DNA of 64,000 nucleotides from Algoriphagus sp. (GCA_018336015.1 JAGXQZ010000105.1:1-64000); one strand, 5' to 3'; shown: positions 54,496-63,883, numbered from the stretch's first letter. Translations and numbers: made by a program. Notes: generated from the sequence alone by a model not told the origin.

Positions 54496-54729
54496 ATGTC
54501 CTATTCAGAAAAGAAAAAAAAACAAACGCAACATGAGGCTCCTTCTTGGGCAAAGTACATGGGGCTTTCCTTCCAACTCTTTGCTGTCATAGGAGGAGGG
54601 ACTGCCTTGGGCTGGTGGATTCAGGGAAAAAGTGCCATGAAATTCCCCGTTTGGTTGCTTCTCTTTTGCTTTGCCTCGATCGCTTTGGCTTTTTATCAGC
54701 TTTGGAAGAGCATGCAACAGGACCGGTAG
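54496..54729 (+). CDS. AtpZ/AtpI family protein
   Basis: The 77-residue protein starts at the ATG at 54496 and has a charged N-terminus (SEKKKKQTQHE), then two membrane helices (YMGLSFQLFAVIGGGTALGW and WLLLFCFASIALAFYQLW) typical of AtpZ (small AtpI-like) proteins. Members help c-ring assembly or transport Mg2+/Ca2+ for the ATP synthase. It opens the ATP synthase cluster, divergent from porW. Confidence 0.88.
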   Translation: MSYSEKKKKQTQHEAPSWAKYMGLSFQLFAVIGGGTALGWWIQGKSAMKFPVWLLLFCFASIALAFYQLWKSMQQDR

Positions 54730-54781
54730 ACCATTTTGAAAAAAACGGGGTACTTTTGCATCAGTCAAAAACCACCTGCTT

Positions 54782-55165
54782 ATGAAATTGCTCAACAACT
54801 TCCACGTCAAGTTCCTCCTTGTGTCCGTTTTGATCGCAGGAACTATCTTGGTTTGCCAGAATTTTTTACCCCAAATCATCCACTCCTATATTTGGGGAAT
54901 CTATGGTTTTGTTGTCGGGCTTTCTTATTTGGTCAGCGCATTTGCCTTGTGGCTTTACAAAAAGTCTCCAGAAAATTTTCTCCAAATCAAACTTCTCGGA
55001 ATGGTAGTCCGGATTCTGAGTTCCTTGGGCTTTATTGCCATTTTGGTGGTAATGGGTGTGGAAAATATTATTTTGTTTATCGCCAATTTCTTTATTCTTT
55101 TTTTGTTCTACCTGACTTTTGATATCTACACCTTTATTTCTAACTTGCGCCCGATTTCGAAGTAG
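54782..55165 (+). CDS. AtpI-like ATP synthase-associated membrane protein
   Basis: The 127-residue protein has four hydrophobic helices (VKFLLVSVLIAGTILV, GIYGFVVGLSYLVSAFAL, ILSSLGFIAILVVMGV, IANFFILFLFYLTF). Position between AtpZ and atpB and topology are those of the Bacteroidota AtpI-equivalent; sequence similarity to the classical AtpI is weak, so the name rests mainly on context. Probably involved in c-ring assembly. Confidence 0.65.
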   Translation: MKLLNNFHVKFLLVSVLIAGTILVCQNFLPQIIHSYIWGIYGFVVGLSYLVSAFALWLYKKSPENFLQIKLLGMVVRILSSLGFIAILVVMGVENIILFIANFFILFLFYLTFDIYTFISNLRPISK

Positions 55166-55184
55166 CCCTCAAAAAAACGAGTTG

Positions 55185-56527
<1,343 letters not shown>

Positions 56528-56540
56528 GAACAAATGAATG

Positions 56541-56563
56541 GGGATTGGCGCTAGGCCAATCCC
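56541..56563 (+). promoter_or_regulatory. intercistronic stem-loop between atpE and atpF
   Basis: The 9-bp perfect arms GGGATTGGC and GCCAATCCC enclose a 5-base loop. The downstream T-richness is weak (TTCCTTTTG), so it may act as a partial terminator or as a 3' stabiliser of the atpE part of the mRNA, helping the c-subunit to be made in excess. Confidence 0.65.
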
Positions 56564-56600
56564 TTCCTTTTGAACAAAAACGAAATTAATCCTCCCTACC

Positions 56601-57095
56601 ATGGATCTGATTATACCTAGTGCCGGTCTGGTTTTCTGGCAGCTTTTCGGCTTCTTAGCCCTGTTGTTTATCCTTATCAAGTTTGCTTGGAAGCCAATCT
56701 TGGCCTCTTTGGCGGAGCGTGAGGCAAGCATCGATAATGCCCTCAAAGCAGCCGAAAAAGCAAGAAACGAGATGGCTACATTGAAGGCTGAAAATGAAAA
56801 GCTCCTTCAAGATGCCCGAATCGAAAGAGATACCATCTTGAGAAAAGCTCAAGAGGCTTCTGCCAAAATGATCGAAGACGCTAAGACCGAAGCCGGTAAG
56901 CAAGGTGCGCTCATGATCGAGAATGCCAAAGCTGTCATCGAAACTGAAAAGAAGGCTGCCTTGACTGAGGTGAAAAATCAGGTGGCGATGCTCACCCTGG
57001 AAGTAACAGAGAAATTGCTCAGAAAGAACTTGTCTGATGACAAAGCACAGTCTGCGCTGGTAGATGAGTTTATCAAAGACCTAAAGCTTAACTAA
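56601..57095 (+). CDS. atpF: F0F1 ATP synthase subunit b
   Basis: Subunit b is the peripheral stalk. The 164-residue protein has one N-terminal membrane helix (LVFWQLFGFLALLFILIKF) and a long Ala/Glu/Lys-rich helix (EREASIDNALKAAEKARNEM onward) to the C-terminus, ending in the atpH-binding region. Length and order are typical, and only one atpF copy is present, so the peripheral stalk is a homodimer. Confidence 0.95.
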   Translation: MDLIIPSAGLVFWQLFGFLALLFILIKFAWKPILASLAEREASIDNALKAAEKARNEMATLKAENEKLLQDARIERDTILRKAQEASAKMIEDAKTEAGKQGALMIENAKAVIETEKKAALTEVKNQVAMLTLEVTEKLLRKNLSDDKAQSALVDEFIKDLKLN

Positions 57096-57103
57096 TCTCC
57101 TCC

Positions 57104-57664
57104 ATGTCAAATCATAGAGTAGCATCCCGATATGCCAAATCTATTTTGGATCTGTCCATAGAGAAAGGACTACTGGAGGAGGTATTTGAAGATTTCAACG
57201 CGTTGGCTGCAATGGCCAAGACAAACCGTGAACTTGGGCTAGCACTCAGCAATCCTGTATTGAGTTCAGATAAAAAGCTTAAAGTCCTTAAGGCTCTTTT
57301 TGCAAAAAAATCCAGTGCACTCACCATTCCCTTCTTTGAGATCGTATCCCGCAAAAACAGGGAGAATATCCTCGTAGACATTGCTAAGGAGTTTGTCGCA
57401 CAGTACAATCTGTACAAGTCTATCCAAGTGGCTGAAGTCACTACCACATCTCCGTTGACAGGGGCACAGCGCACCCAATTGGTAGAAGTGGTAAAGCAAA
57501 TCAGCGGAATGAAAACCGTGCAGTTGGTAGAGAAAATCAATGCCGATCTGATCGGAGGTTTTATCCTGAAGGTCAATGACCGTCAGCTGGACGAATCCAT
57601 CAGCAGCAAACTGAAAGCACTTCGCGTTCAGTTTTCTCAAAATCATTACGAAAAACAGTTTTAA
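57104..57664 (+). CDS. atpH: F0F1 ATP synthase subunit delta
   Basis: Subunit delta joins the peripheral stalk to the F1 head. The 186-residue protein starts HRVASRYAKSILDLSIEKGLLEE, the OSCP/delta signature, and ends with ADLIGGFILKVNDRQLDESISSKLKAL (split into shorter cited parts), the conserved C-terminal motif. It begins 8 bases after atpF. Confidence 0.95.
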   Translation: MSNHRVASRYAKSILDLSIEKGLLEEVFEDFNALAAMAKTNRELGLALSNPVLSSDKKLKVLKALFAKKSSALTIPFFEIVSRKNRENILVDIAKEFVAQYNLYKSIQVAEVTTTSPLTGAQRTQLVEVVKQISGMKTVQLVEKINADLIGGFILKVNDRQLDESISSKLKALRVQFSQNHYEKQF

Positions 57665-57689
57665 CGAATATATCTAATCGTATCATATC

Positions 57690-59267
57690 ATGGCAGAAGT
57701 AAGACCTGATGAAGTTTCGGCCATCTTGAGAGAACAACTCTCCGGTGCCAGAACCGAAGCCGAACTAGAAGAAGTGGGTACAGTCCTCCAAGTGGGTGAC
57801 GGTGTAGCCCGTATCTATGGACTTTCCAAGGCTCAGGCTGGTGAATTGCTGGAGTTTGACAATGGTCTCAAGGCCATGGTGCTTAACCTCGAAGAGGACA
57901 ATGTGGGTGCCGTACTTTTTGGTGACTCCAAAGAAATCAAAGAAGGAGATACCGTAAAGCGTACCAAAAAGATCGCTTCTATCCAGGCGGGTGAAGGCAT
58001 GCTTGGCCGTGTAGTGGATACCTTGGGTAACCCTATCGACGGGAAAGGACCTATCGCAGGCAACCTGTACGAAATGCCTTTGGAGCGTAAAGCGCCGGGC
58101 GTAATCTACCGTCAGCCGGTAACTGAACCGCTTCAAACAGGTATCAAGTCTATTGATGCGATGATTCCAATCGGTCGTGGTCAGCGTGAATTGGTCATCG
58201 GTGACCGTCAGACGGGTAAGACTGCTGTGGTAATCGATACCATTCTGAACCAAAAAGAATTTTACGACAAAGGTGAGCCAGTATTCTGTATCTACGTAGC
58301 CGTAGGTCAAAAGGCTTCTACTGTGGCCGGTGTAGTTGCTGCTTTGGAAAAAGGCGGTGCCCTTCCTTACACGGTAGTAGTTTCTGCTGCAGCTTCAGAC
58401 CCTGCACCCATGCAGTTCTTTGCGCCATTTACCGGTGCTGCGATCGGTGAGTTCTTCCGTGATACCGGCCGTCCTGCCTTGGTAGTTTATGATGACCTTT
58501 CTAAGCAGGCAGTAGCTTACCGTGAAGTGTCTCTGCTTTTGAGAAGACCTCCGGGACGTGAAGCTTATCCGGGTGACGTGTTCTACTTACACTCAAGATT
58601 GCTCGAAAGAGCTGCGAAAATCAATAAGTCTGATGCTATCGCGCAGCAGATGAATGATCTTCCTGAGTCTATCCGTCCATTGGTAAAAGGTGGTGGTTCG
58701 TTGACCGCTCTCCCAATCATCGAGACGCAAGCAGGTGACGTATCTGCTTATATCCCGACCAACGTGATCTCCATTACCGACGGTCAGATCTTCTTGGAGA
58801 CCAACCTATTCAACTCCGGTATCCGTCCTGCGATCAACGTGGGTATCTCTGTATCCCGAGTAGGTGGTAACGCGCAGATCAAATCCATGAAGAAAGTAGC
58901 AGGTACTCTAAAGCTTGACCAAGCGCAGTTCCGTGAATTGGAAGCGTTTGCTAAGTTCGGTTCTGACCTTGATGCTTCTACCAAGCGTACCATCGAGAGA
59001 GGTCGTCGTAATCAGGAAATCCTGAAGCAGCCTCAGTACTCTCCGGTATCTGTTGCACATCAGGTAGCGATCATCTACGCTTCTACCAAGGGCTTGATGG
59101 ATAGCGTGCCTGTAGAAAAGGCTAGAGCATTCGAAAAAGAATTCTACACCTTGTTGGATGCCTCTTATCCTGAAGCATTGCAGTTGATTCTCAAGGGAGA
59201 CATCGACGGCGCAGGTAAGATTTTGGCAACTGCAGCTGCTGAACTCGCTCCTAAATACGCTAAGTAA
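57690..59267 (+). CDS. atpA: F0F1 ATP synthase subunit alpha
   Basis: Subunit alpha alternates with beta in the F1 head and binds non-catalytic nucleotide. The 525-residue protein has the Walker [12 protein letters not shown] near residue 170, [20 protein letters not shown] just before it, and [14 protein letters not shown] near residue 370. It is full length. The catalytic beta subunit (atpD) is not in the cluster. The codon use is strongly biased, as expected of a highly expressed gene. Confidence 0.97.
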   Translation: MAEVRPDEVSAILREQLSGARTEAELEEVGTVLQVGDGVARIYGLSKAQAGELLEFDNGLKAMVLNLEEDNVGAVLFGDSKEIKEGDTVKRTKKIASIQAGEGMLGRVVDTLGNPIDGKGPIAGNLYEMPLERKAPGVIYRQPVTEPLQTGIKSIDAMIPIGRGQRELVIGDRQTGKTAVVIDTILNQKEFYDKGEPVFCIYVAVGQKASTVAGVVAALEKGGALPYTVVVSAAASDPAPMQFFAPFTGAAIGEFFRDTGRPALVVYDDLSKQAVAYREVSLLLRRPPGREAYPGDVFYLHSRLLERAAKINKSDAIAQQMNDLPESIRPLVKGGGSLTALPIIETQAGDVSAYIPTNVISITDGQIFLETNLFNSGIRPAINVGISVSRVGGNAQIKSMKKVAGTLKLDQAQFRELEAFAKFGSDLDASTKRTIERGRRNQEILKQPQYSPVSVAHQVAIIYASTKGLMDSVPVEKARAFEKEFYTLLDASYPEALQLILKGDIDGAGKILATAAAELAPKYAK

Positions 59268-59332
59268 TTTGATTTCATTCCTCGTTGGGCTTTGGTCTGA
59301 CGGGGTCATTATATCTGACAAAGCATTCGCTG

Positions 59333-60205
59333 ATGGCTAATCTTAAGGAAGTAAAGCAAAGGATCAACTCGGTAATCTCCACGCAGCAGATTACGAAAGC
59401 CATGAAGATGGTTTCCGCTGCCAAGCTGAGAAGGGCACAGGACAAGATCGTACAGATGCGTCCTTATTCCCAAAAGTTGACCACCATTCTCAACAATGTC
59501 TCTGCAGCTAGTGAAGGTGCAGCGGATATTGCCTATGCTCAAAAGCGTGAAGGCAAAAAGGTGCTTTTGGTGCCTGTGACTTCAGACAAGGGACTTTGCG
59601 GTGCGTTCAATACCAACATCATCAAGGCCACCAATGCTGCCATCAAGGAGCAGTTTGTAGGTGCTGAAATCAGCATTCTTCCTTTGGGCAAAAAGTCATA
59701 CGAGTACTTCAAGAAGTCTTCTTACACCTTGATAGATGCTTACTACGGCGTGTTTCATAACCTGACCTTTGATGTGGTAAAGGAAGCGGCGGAGTTTGCG
59801 ATGAACGGATTCGTGGCAGGGGATTATGATCAGGTATTTTTGGTATTCAATGAATTTAAAAACGTAGCAACGCAGATCGTACGGACCGAGCAGTTTTTGC
59901 CGATGGCACCTCAAGAGTCCAACGAAGTAAAAGCTGCAGAGACTGACTATATCCTTGAACCTTCTCGTTCTTACATCATCGAAGAGTTGGTGCCTACGTC
60001 ATTGAAGATTCAGTTCTACAAGGCCGTATTGGAAAGCAACGCCTCCGAGCATGGTGCGCGAATGACTGCCATGGACAAGGCGACTGAAAACGCCGGGGAA
60101 TTGCTAAAAGAACTGAAACTAATGTACAACCGTACCCGTCAGGCGGCTATCACCAACGAGATCCTCGAGATCGTAGCTGGTGCCAATGCCCTTGCCGGTA
60201 AGTAA
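59333..60205 (+). CDS. atpG: F0F1 ATP synthase subunit gamma
   Basis: Subunit gamma is the rotating shaft. The start is the ATG at 59333 (MANLKEVKQRINSVISTQQI), giving 290 residues, the normal size; the longer frame adds a non-homologous stretch. The N-terminal helix contains ITKAMKMVSAAKLRRAQ and the C-terminal helix MYNRTRQAAITNEILEIVAGANAL, both highly conserved (the latter cited in full only as a pattern). It is the last gene of the operon; atpD and atpC are absent downstream. Confidence 0.96.
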   Translation: MANLKEVKQRINSVISTQQITKAMKMVSAAKLRRAQDKIVQMRPYSQKLTTILNNVSAASEGAADIAYAQKREGKKVLLVPVTSDKGLCGAFNTNIIKATNAAIKEQFVGAEISILPLGKKSYEYFKKSSYTLIDAYYGVFHNLTFDVVKEAAEFAMNGFVAGDYDQVFLVFNEFKNVATQIVRTEQFLPMAPQESNEVKAAETDYILEPSRSYIIEELVPTSLKIQFYKAVLESNASEHGARMTAMDKATENAGELLKELKLMYNRTRQAAITNEILEIVAGANALAGK

Positions 60206-60228
60206 CCAACAATAGATCCCAAATCAGG

Positions 60229-60258
60229 ACCACAGCTCGAAAGGGTTGTGGTTTTTTT
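60229..60258 (+). terminator. rho-independent terminator of the atp operon
   Basis: The arms ACCACA and TGTGGT, with partly paired bases inside, precede a run of seven T. It lies 23 bases after atpG. Confidence 0.75.
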
Positions 60259-60325
60259 GTTTTTAAAATACTCCCGCAGATTATCACTGAAAAAGTCGCG
60301 GATTTTCGCAGATTCCGTCCATGGG

Positions 60326-60427
60326 ATGAGTTACGACTTAAATGGTAACCTAAAAGCCATGACCCGAAGGAACGAGCGCACACCGGTGACCTACGATGTG
60401 GTAGATCAGCTGACCTTGGGTTTGTAG
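60326..60427 (+). pseudogene. fragment of an RHS/YD-repeat protein
   Basis: A 33-codon open stretch reads MSYDLNGNLKAMTRRNE, then VTYDVVDQLTLGL and a stop. Tyr-Asp-x-Asn-Gly-Asn-Leu is the core of an RHS/YD repeat, and the second YD unit follows at the normal distance. The upstream sequence stays open only briefly and shows no start of an RHS gene, so this is probably a decayed remnant of a large RHS toxin or wall-associated protein left in the spacer after the atp operon. Recognition is by motif only. Confidence 0.5.
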
Positions 60428-60670
60428 ACTGTTTTTTTGGCTTGTGGTGCGCGTATTGTTTAGGCGCAGCGACTATCAGGGACTTGTTTTAGAATTTTTT
60501 TAACCTGGATTATGCATTAGAATTCGTAGCGAGAATTCAAAATGAAAGAAAATCAGGCACTTTGGAGATCGAGTCGTAGGACCGCTACGGTGAGATCGAA
60601 AAGTGAAGTGAAACGGCTGATTTTGAAGTATTTTGGGCTCGTAGTAGATTTTCTAATGCCTATTTCAGGT
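60428..60670. other. gene-free spacer with repeat-like AT-rich sequence
   Basis: The spacer between the RHS remnant and the AAA ATPase gene holds no convincing gene. Two GAATTC sites (60521-60539) flank a seven-base spacer and could form a weak hairpin. An open frame from 60542 runs into the antisense of the ATPase gene; its first 45 codons are rich in Arg, Lys and Ser and are not recognised. The stretch has the look of a decayed mobile or repeat element. Confidence 0.35.
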
Positions 60671-61807
60671 TTAATATATCCCCTGAATCCATCGTTCAAA
60701 AAAGACATCATAGACTTGGTAATAGGGATTGCCTGTTGCATCGTATTCTTTGTAGATCAGTTCTTTTTCCAAAAGAGCGTGCAGGGATTTGAGTACCGTA
60801 GCGCCACTTCCTAGCTGATAGGCACCGATAAAGTCCTTGGAGGTCGGGGCAGAGACGCGACCGCTTCTGGCTATTGCCACGGCGAGTTTCCATTGCTGTG
60901 TGCTCAGCAGGGTGCGGTAATGAAGGAAGAAGGTTTCGCTTTCCTTCAGGATTTGTTGGGCACAAGTCTGCCAATCCTCTGCCGAGTACTCAGTCGCGGG
61001 CAATTGATACAGACGATTGCATAATAGCTGTACGTAGTAGGTGTGACACTTGGTCCATTCGAGGATTTGCTCGGCGGTTTGCTCGCTTAGCTTTTTTCCA
61101 TGCGAAGCAAATTGGCCCACGATAAATTTCCGGTACTCCCAAACGTCTATTTTACCCAATTGGATAGGGCTGGCACTTCGGTAAAAAGGTCGGGAAGGAT
61201 TAGAGAAAAGTTCGTTAAGAATCGATTGTTGACTACCCGAAAACAGAAAGAACACGTTTTGCAGCTTTTGAATGGCTGCCCGAAGCCAAGCATCGGTGTT
61301 TTTTTCCGGATAGGAGTGAATTTGTTGAAACTCGTCGATAGCGATGACTACAGGGTTTTCCAATTGGGAAAGAAAGGTCAGGATATCAATTACGGGCCGT
61401 TCGGCCTGTGAGAGTTGAAAACTCACCTGAGGAATGCCGCTTAGCTGATCGAAGGAGATGATGGGTCGAAGTGTTTTCACAAATTCCCAAACCCGCTTTC
61501 CGATCTTGTCTTTTTCAGAGAAGTGCTGAAGCAAGGCTGTACCGATGGAGTTGAGGAGTTGGGATTCATTTTCTGTAGGCAGGATATCGAGGTAGATAAA
61601 TTCCCAATTGCTTGGTAAGTAATGCCTCACATGCTGAATCAAGGCCGTTTTTCCAAGCCTTCTGATTCCCATCAGCAGGCAAGACTGCCCGTTTTGCAGG
61701 AATTGTGTGAGTTGTAGTGTCTCCTTTTCTCGGTTGCAAAAATATGCAGGGCCATAGTATCCCGAGGTGGGAAACGGATTCAGAGGTTTTTTGTATCGCA
61801 TGGCCAT
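60671..61807 (-). CDS. AAA family ATPase (archaeal-ATPase-like, STAND-related)
   Basis: The 378-residue protein starts at the ATG at 61807; the ATG at 61801 is equally possible, while the TTG at 61831 lies inside the promoter. It has MRYKKPLNPFPTSGYYGP, a typical start of this group, then FCNREKE, Walker A GIRRLGKTALI (about residue 50), Walker B VVIAIDEFQQIHS (about 155), a sensor LFSGSQQSILN, and a C-terminal winged-helix region (RSGRVSAPTSKDFIGAYQLG). Such ATPases are widespread, often in variable regions, and of unknown function. It is flanked by decayed elements and preceded by unusual tandem repeats. Confidence 0.85.
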   Translation of the reverse strand: MAMRYKKPLNPFPTSGYYGPAYFCNREKETLQLTQFLQNGQSCLLMGIRRLGKTALIQHVRHYLPSNWEFIYLDILPTENESQLLNSIGTALLQHFSEKDKIGKRVWEFVKTLRPIISFDQLSGIPQVSFQLSQAERPVIDILTFLSQLENPVVIAIDEFQQIHSYPEKNTDAWLRAAIQKLQNVFFLFSGSQQSILNELFSNPSRPFYRSASPIQLGKIDVWEYRKFIVGQFASHGKKLSEQTAEQILEWTKCHTYYVQLLCNRLYQLPATEYSAEDWQTCAQQILKESETFFLHYRTLLSTQQWKLAVAIARSGRVSAPTSKDFIGAYQLGSGATVLKSLHALLEKELIYKEYDATGNPYYQVYDVFFERWIQGIY

Positions 61808-61824
61808 GGCTTCTCTTTTGGGAT

Positions 61825-61882
61825 CACTCAAAAGTAATTCACCAAAAGTGATTTACCAAAGGTAATTTACTAAAAGTTAATT
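61825..61882 (-). repeat. four tandem 14-15-bp repeats upstream of the AAA ATPase
   Basis: On the plus strand four units follow each other without gaps: ACTCAAAAGTAATTC (61826-61840), ACCAAAAGTGATTT (61841-61854), ACCAAAGGTAATTT (61855-61868) and ACTAAAAGTTAATT (61869-61882). They agree at most positions (ACyAAAAGTnATTT). Read on the minus strand each unit carries an element like AnnACTTTTGGT. Confidence 0.85.
61829..61860 (-). promoter_or_regulatory. promoter of the AAA ATPase embedded in the tandem repeats
   Basis: On the minus strand TTTG (61857-61860) and TACTTTTG (61829-61836) are separated by exactly 20 bases, an ideal Bacteroidota -33/-7 pair. Transcription would start about 15-20 bases before the ATG at 61807. 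Both elements are parts of repeat units, so a protein that binds the repeats would cover the promoter. Confidence 0.6.
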
Positions 61883-61900
61883 AAGGAGAAGGTTGGATTA

Positions 61901-61931
61901 AACCTGTCAGGTCTTGAAGACCTGACAGGTT
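61901..61931. repeat. palindromic CCTGTCAGG element
   Basis: Two perfectly complementary 15-base arms (61901-61915 and 61917-61931) flank a single G and are followed on the plus strand by a T-run. The core CCTGTCAGGTC is of a kind that recurs between genes in Bacteroidota genomes; a degenerate relative lies at 10643-10670. It may also terminate transcripts, but no plus-strand gene precedes it. Confidence 0.8.
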
Positions 61932-61947
61932 TTTTTGGTTTTTCCCC

Positions 61948-62583
61948 TTACAGCCTAATCCTTCTCGCGACCACATCAGCCATGATGCGGAGGCCTTCAT
62001 TGTTGGGATGAACCCCGTCAGGCAGGAGTTCGGGTTTGTCCATCAGCGGGGTGTAGAGATCGATCAGTTCCGCACCGGATTTTTGGATAATTTCCATCAG
62101 CATCAGCCGCTGTTCGTTGTTCATCACCTCGGGATTGATGCCAAAGTTGACCCGGGTGACTGGCACCGGCATCACGACATAGACTTTGCCATCCTTGGGC
62201 ATATGTGCACGAAACTCCGCGATTAGATCAAGGTAGTCTTTCACAAAATCGGCTTTATGGGCCCAGTTTTGAGGTTTGGAATCGTTGGTGCCGAGCTTGA
62301 TGATGACCACATCGGGTTGGAAATCCTTGACCTGCTGGAATTGGGGCTCGTTCCAATAAGGATAGTCTCCTTTTTTGAGCAGGGTACGACCGCTGACGCC
62401 GAAGTTTTTGACTTCATAGGAATCCCCGAGTAGGGCGGCTACCTGAAGAGGATAGGAATCGGGATTGTCCCTACCGGGGCCTTGGGTGATGCTGTTGCCG
62501 ACGAAGGCTACTTTGATGGGGCTTTGGGAAAAAGCGGAAAAGCTGGCGAAAAGCGCCAAGAATAGGAGGGAGAGTTTATGCAT
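61948..62583 (-). CDS. secreted SGNH/GDSL hydrolase
   Basis: The 211-residue esterase has a signal peptide (MHKLSLLFLALFASFSAFSQ) and the SGNH blocks: the nucleophile Ser in FVGNSITQG (block I), FGVSGRT (Gly, block II), KLGTNDSK (Asn, block III) and LLPDGVHPNNEG (Asp and His, block V). It resembles sialate O-acetylesterase or rhamnogalacturonan acetylesterase types in Bacteroidota, so it may de-acetylate glycans outside the cytoplasm. It stands alone between the repeat patches. Confidence 0.9.
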   Translation of the reverse strand: MHKLSLLFLALFASFSAFSQSPIKVAFVGNSITQGPGRDNPDSYPLQVAALLGDSYEVKNFGVSGRTLLKKGDYPYWNEPQFQQVKDFQPDVVIIKLGTNDSKPQNWAHKADFVKDYLDLIAEFRAHMPKDGKVYVVMPVPVTRVNFGINPEVMNNEQRLMLMEIIQKSGAELIDLYTPLMDKPELLPDGVHPNNEGLRIMADVVARRIRL

Positions 62584-62624
62584 GGTTTTTTGGGGTTTGG
62601 GTATGGAAATTGGTGATTTTTTAC

Positions 62625-62940
62625 CACAAAGGCCACCAAGGAAGATGGAGAATTAGACATTTCTTGAACTTCAATCCTTTATCCTTTTAACTACCATTTT
62701 AAAGGTCTCAGAGGGAAAGCTAAAGCTTTTTTATTCACCGTAGGGACGCAGAGGGCGCAAAGGATTTTTAACCACGAAGGTCACGAAGGACATGGGAGGG
62801 CACGAAGGATTTTTTGGCCACAAAGTGAAATGAATAGGACCCCAAGGGTTAGTTAACTACCGAGCTCACTGAGAAAAGCTAAAGCTTTTTTGATTCACCT
62901 CGAAGGCGCAGAGAACGCGGAGATTTTTTACCAAAGGAAA
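62625..62940. repeat. patch of intergenic CACGAAGG / GCGCAGAG repeat units
   Basis: The gene-free region after the SGNH start holds several related short units. A 24-25-base direct repeat (AAAGCTAAAGCTTTTTT plus ATTCACC) occurs at 62716-62739 and 62875-62899. Each is followed by a GCAGAG-type block (62747-62763 and 62906-62923), then a CCACGAAGG-like or CCAAAGG block. The stretch at 62771-62808 has three copies of CACGAAGG, and CCACAAAGGCCACC opens the patch at 62633. No open reading frame is supported. Confidence 0.75.
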
Positions 62941-62960
62941 AAGGAAATCTTGTAAGTGGT

Positions 62961-63001
62961 CACAGATGCACAGATATAAAAGATTTATCTGTGAATCTGT
63001 G
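62961..63001. repeat. CACAGATGCACAGAT inverted repeat
   Basis: The 15-base arms at 62961-62975 and 62987-63001 match as an inverted repeat at 14 of 15 positions, with an 11-base A/T-rich loop. Each arm is itself a tandem CACAGAT doublet. The element lies 40 bases before the UbiA-like start and ends the repeat patch. Confidence 0.85.
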
Positions 63002-63040
63002 GCAATCTCGATCTTTAAAATTTCCAGTGTAATTTCGTCC

Positions 63041-63871
63041 ATGAGCTTTTTACAAAGGACATTTCAATACCTTTCTTGGCTATCGCTTGACGTGGTGGTC
63101 GGGGCGATGGCGGGGATGTATTTTTTTATGGATCTATTTCATGTGCATTTGAAATGGCCCGCTTTTGCCTTGCTTGGATTGGCTGTGTGGAGTATCTATA
63201 CGCTTGATCACTTGATCGATGTGCAAACTGTACGGACTGAATTAGTCCCTAGAAGGGAATTTCACCGAAAATTCAGAAAAGCGCTTTGTGGCCTGTTGAT
63301 TTTGGTAGTTTTGATTGGCTTGGTTGGTGCGTTTACTTGGTTTGGATGGGGAAAAGAGCTTCAGCTTACCTTGATTCTGGCCCTGCTGATATTGGGAAGC
63401 CGGGTGATGATCCGCAAAATTGGTCCTGGATGGATGAAAGAATTTTCGATTGCTGTCTTCTATGTGGTAGGCATTGTTTGGCTGCCCATCCTGCGGGCTG
63501 AGGCAATCGATATTACCAAGAGTTCCCTGCTTTTTTTGCCGGGCTATATCCTGTTGGCATTTTTGAATCTGCTGATGTTATCCTTTTTGGATCGGGATGA
63601 AGATGCGAAGTCGGGCTTTTTTTCAGTGGCAAGCACGCTTCCTACCCAAAAAATCATCCAACTCATCCGTCAAGTCGCCTTTGGGTTGATTTTCCTTTCT
63701 TTGGCAGGATTTATCTTTTTACCCTCTTTTTATCGGCCATTTTCTTGTGTGGTAGTACTGATGGCTTTGGTTCATTATGTGAGCTTTTTCCAAAGTGGTT
63801 TACCGCTTCATCAGAAAAGGCAACGAATGGAACTCGCATTTTCAATTCCTTGGCTTTTGATGCTGCTCTGA
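63041..63871 (+). CDS. UbiA-like membrane protein
   Basis: The start is the ATG at 63041 (MSFLQRTFQYLSWLSLDVVV, 276 residues); the longer frame from 62966 runs through the inverted repeat. About eight membrane helices are present. The phrase WSIYTLDHLIDV after the second helix stands where UbiA prenyltransferases have their first Asp-rich motif, and LSFLDRDEDAKSGFFSVAS near residue 190 resembles the second (DxxxD). The fit is loose, so prenyltransferase activity is only a suggestion. Orthologous-looking proteins are common in Bacteroidota. It converges on a DUF983 gene. Confidence 0.6.
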   Translation: MSFLQRTFQYLSWLSLDVVVGAMAGMYFFMDLFHVHLKWPAFALLGLAVWSIYTLDHLIDVQTVRTELVPRREFHRKFRKALCGLLILVVLIGLVGAFTWFGWGKELQLTLILALLILGSRVMIRKIGPGWMKEFSIAVFYVVGIVWLPILRAEAIDITKSSLLFLPGYILLAFLNLLMLSFLDRDEDAKSGFFSVASTLPTQKIIQLIRQVAFGLIFLSLAGFIFLPSFYRPFSCVVVLMALVHYVSFFQSGLPLHQKRQRMELAFSIPWLLMLL

Positions 63872-63883
63872 ACTCTTTTTTTG

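Noticed and set aside
57765..58310. 181-codon minus-strand frame inside atpA
   Set aside because: Antisense shadow caused by the strong codon bias of atpA; no family signature.
60542..60814. 90-codon plus-strand frame after the RHS remnant
   Set aside because: The second half is antisense to the AAA ATPase gene and the first half matches no family I recognise; kept only as part of the described spacer.
61825..61882. CRISPR array
   Set aside because: The units are contiguous and 14-15 bp long with no spacers, and no cas genes are present.
62966..63040. N-terminal extension of the UbiA-like protein
   Set aside because: This part runs through the inverted repeat and has no membrane-protein character; the ATG at 63041 gives a natural start.
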